Origin: Marinomonas spartinae | GTDB taxonomy: Bacteria; Pseudomonadota; Gammaproteobacteria; Pseudomonadales; Marinomonadaceae | Direction: 5' to 3' | Assembly: GCF_016461715.1 (NCBI RefSeq) | Contig: NZ_JAEMUI010000035.1 | Span: 1-32,726, forward strand | Length of the DNA stretch: 32,726 bases | Shown: positions 32,578 through 32,726 of the stretch, in pieces | Layout: each line of letters starts with the position of its first letter | How positions within the stretch are numbered: the stretch's first letter is position 1 | Program-made: the position numbers and the translations under genes | The notes under the pieces: model-generated | The model's database searches: none | Told to the model about the DNA's origin: nothing | What the model saw: only the letters and a program-made list of their open reading frames with translations

Positions 32578-32726
32578 GTCCCCCTGCCGAATACATCTAG
32601 GACCTTCCCCAATACAGCTTAGTCTCGAATGATGAAAAAGTGAATGTAGCAGAATGTTTTTTTAGATGATTTGGTTAATAGAATATATTGATCAGTTTTT
32701 ATACGTGAATTTTTATATAATTATTA

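Overview
The window looks like chromosomal DNA of a marine gammaproteobacterium, probably Oceanospirillales and most like Marinomonas. This rests on remembered gene content, moderate base composition and the mixture of amino-acid/polyamine catabolism genes. It has not been checked by a search. I recognise no tRNA, rRNA, CRISPR array or transposase gene.

Layout. (1) 0.1-0.9 kb: an AT-rich orphan gene for a small multi-helix membrane protein (minus strand). (2) 1.1-3.0 kb: an MsbA-related ABC exporter (minus), starting from TTG. (3) 3.2-5.8 kb: a plus-strand cassette of Cupin_3 protein, ornithine cyclodeaminase family protein (EutC-like) and PLP threonine/serine dehydratase (EutB-like). (4) 6.0-9.3 kb, minus strand: a tartrate/D-malate dehydrogenase with its own terminator, then two paralogous two-domain GNAT acetyltransferases that share an 18-base upstream motif. 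(5) 9.6-19.3 kb, plus strand: an aldehyde dehydrogenase, a HAD type II hydrolase, a PuuB-like FAD oxidoreductase, a complete oligopeptide-type ABC importer (Tat-exported binding protein, two permeases, fused double ATPase) and a stand-alone AraC-type DNA-binding domain. This block ends at a perfect bidirectional terminator. (6) 19.4-25.4 kb, minus strand, converging on that terminator: class III aminotransferase, Lrp/AsnC regulator, GabD-like dehydrogenase, AstE/aspartoacylase-like zinc deacylase and a second FAD oxidoreductase. (7) 25.7-29.3 kb: a large type V autotransporter (minus). (8) 29.5-31.4 kb: an M3 zinc metallopeptidase (plus). (9) 31.5-32.6 kb: a di-haem cytochrome c peroxidase/MauG family protein (minus).

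How the genes may work together. Blocks 4-6 contain almost every step expected for polyamine or amino-acid breakdown through an N-acyl-protected intermediate: acetyltransferases, an FAD amine oxidase resembling gamma-glutamylputrescine oxidase, an aldehyde dehydrogenase, a zinc N-deacylase, an omega-aminotransferase and a succinate-semialdehyde-type dehydrogenase, plus a dedicated importer. The glutamate-putrescine ligase and gamma-glutamyl hydrolase of the Puu pathway are absent. A pathway protecting the amine by acetyl rather than gamma-glutamyl groups would fit, but this is inference. The minus-strand block also resembles the doeBCDX genes of ectoine breakdown, though the ectoine hydrolase doeA is absent.

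Non-coding signals seen include a family of 36-base stem-loop elements between genes (two good copies, one degenerate), a perfect-armed 22-base palindrome before the aldehyde dehydrogenase, and a strong hairpin between the binding-protein and permease genes.
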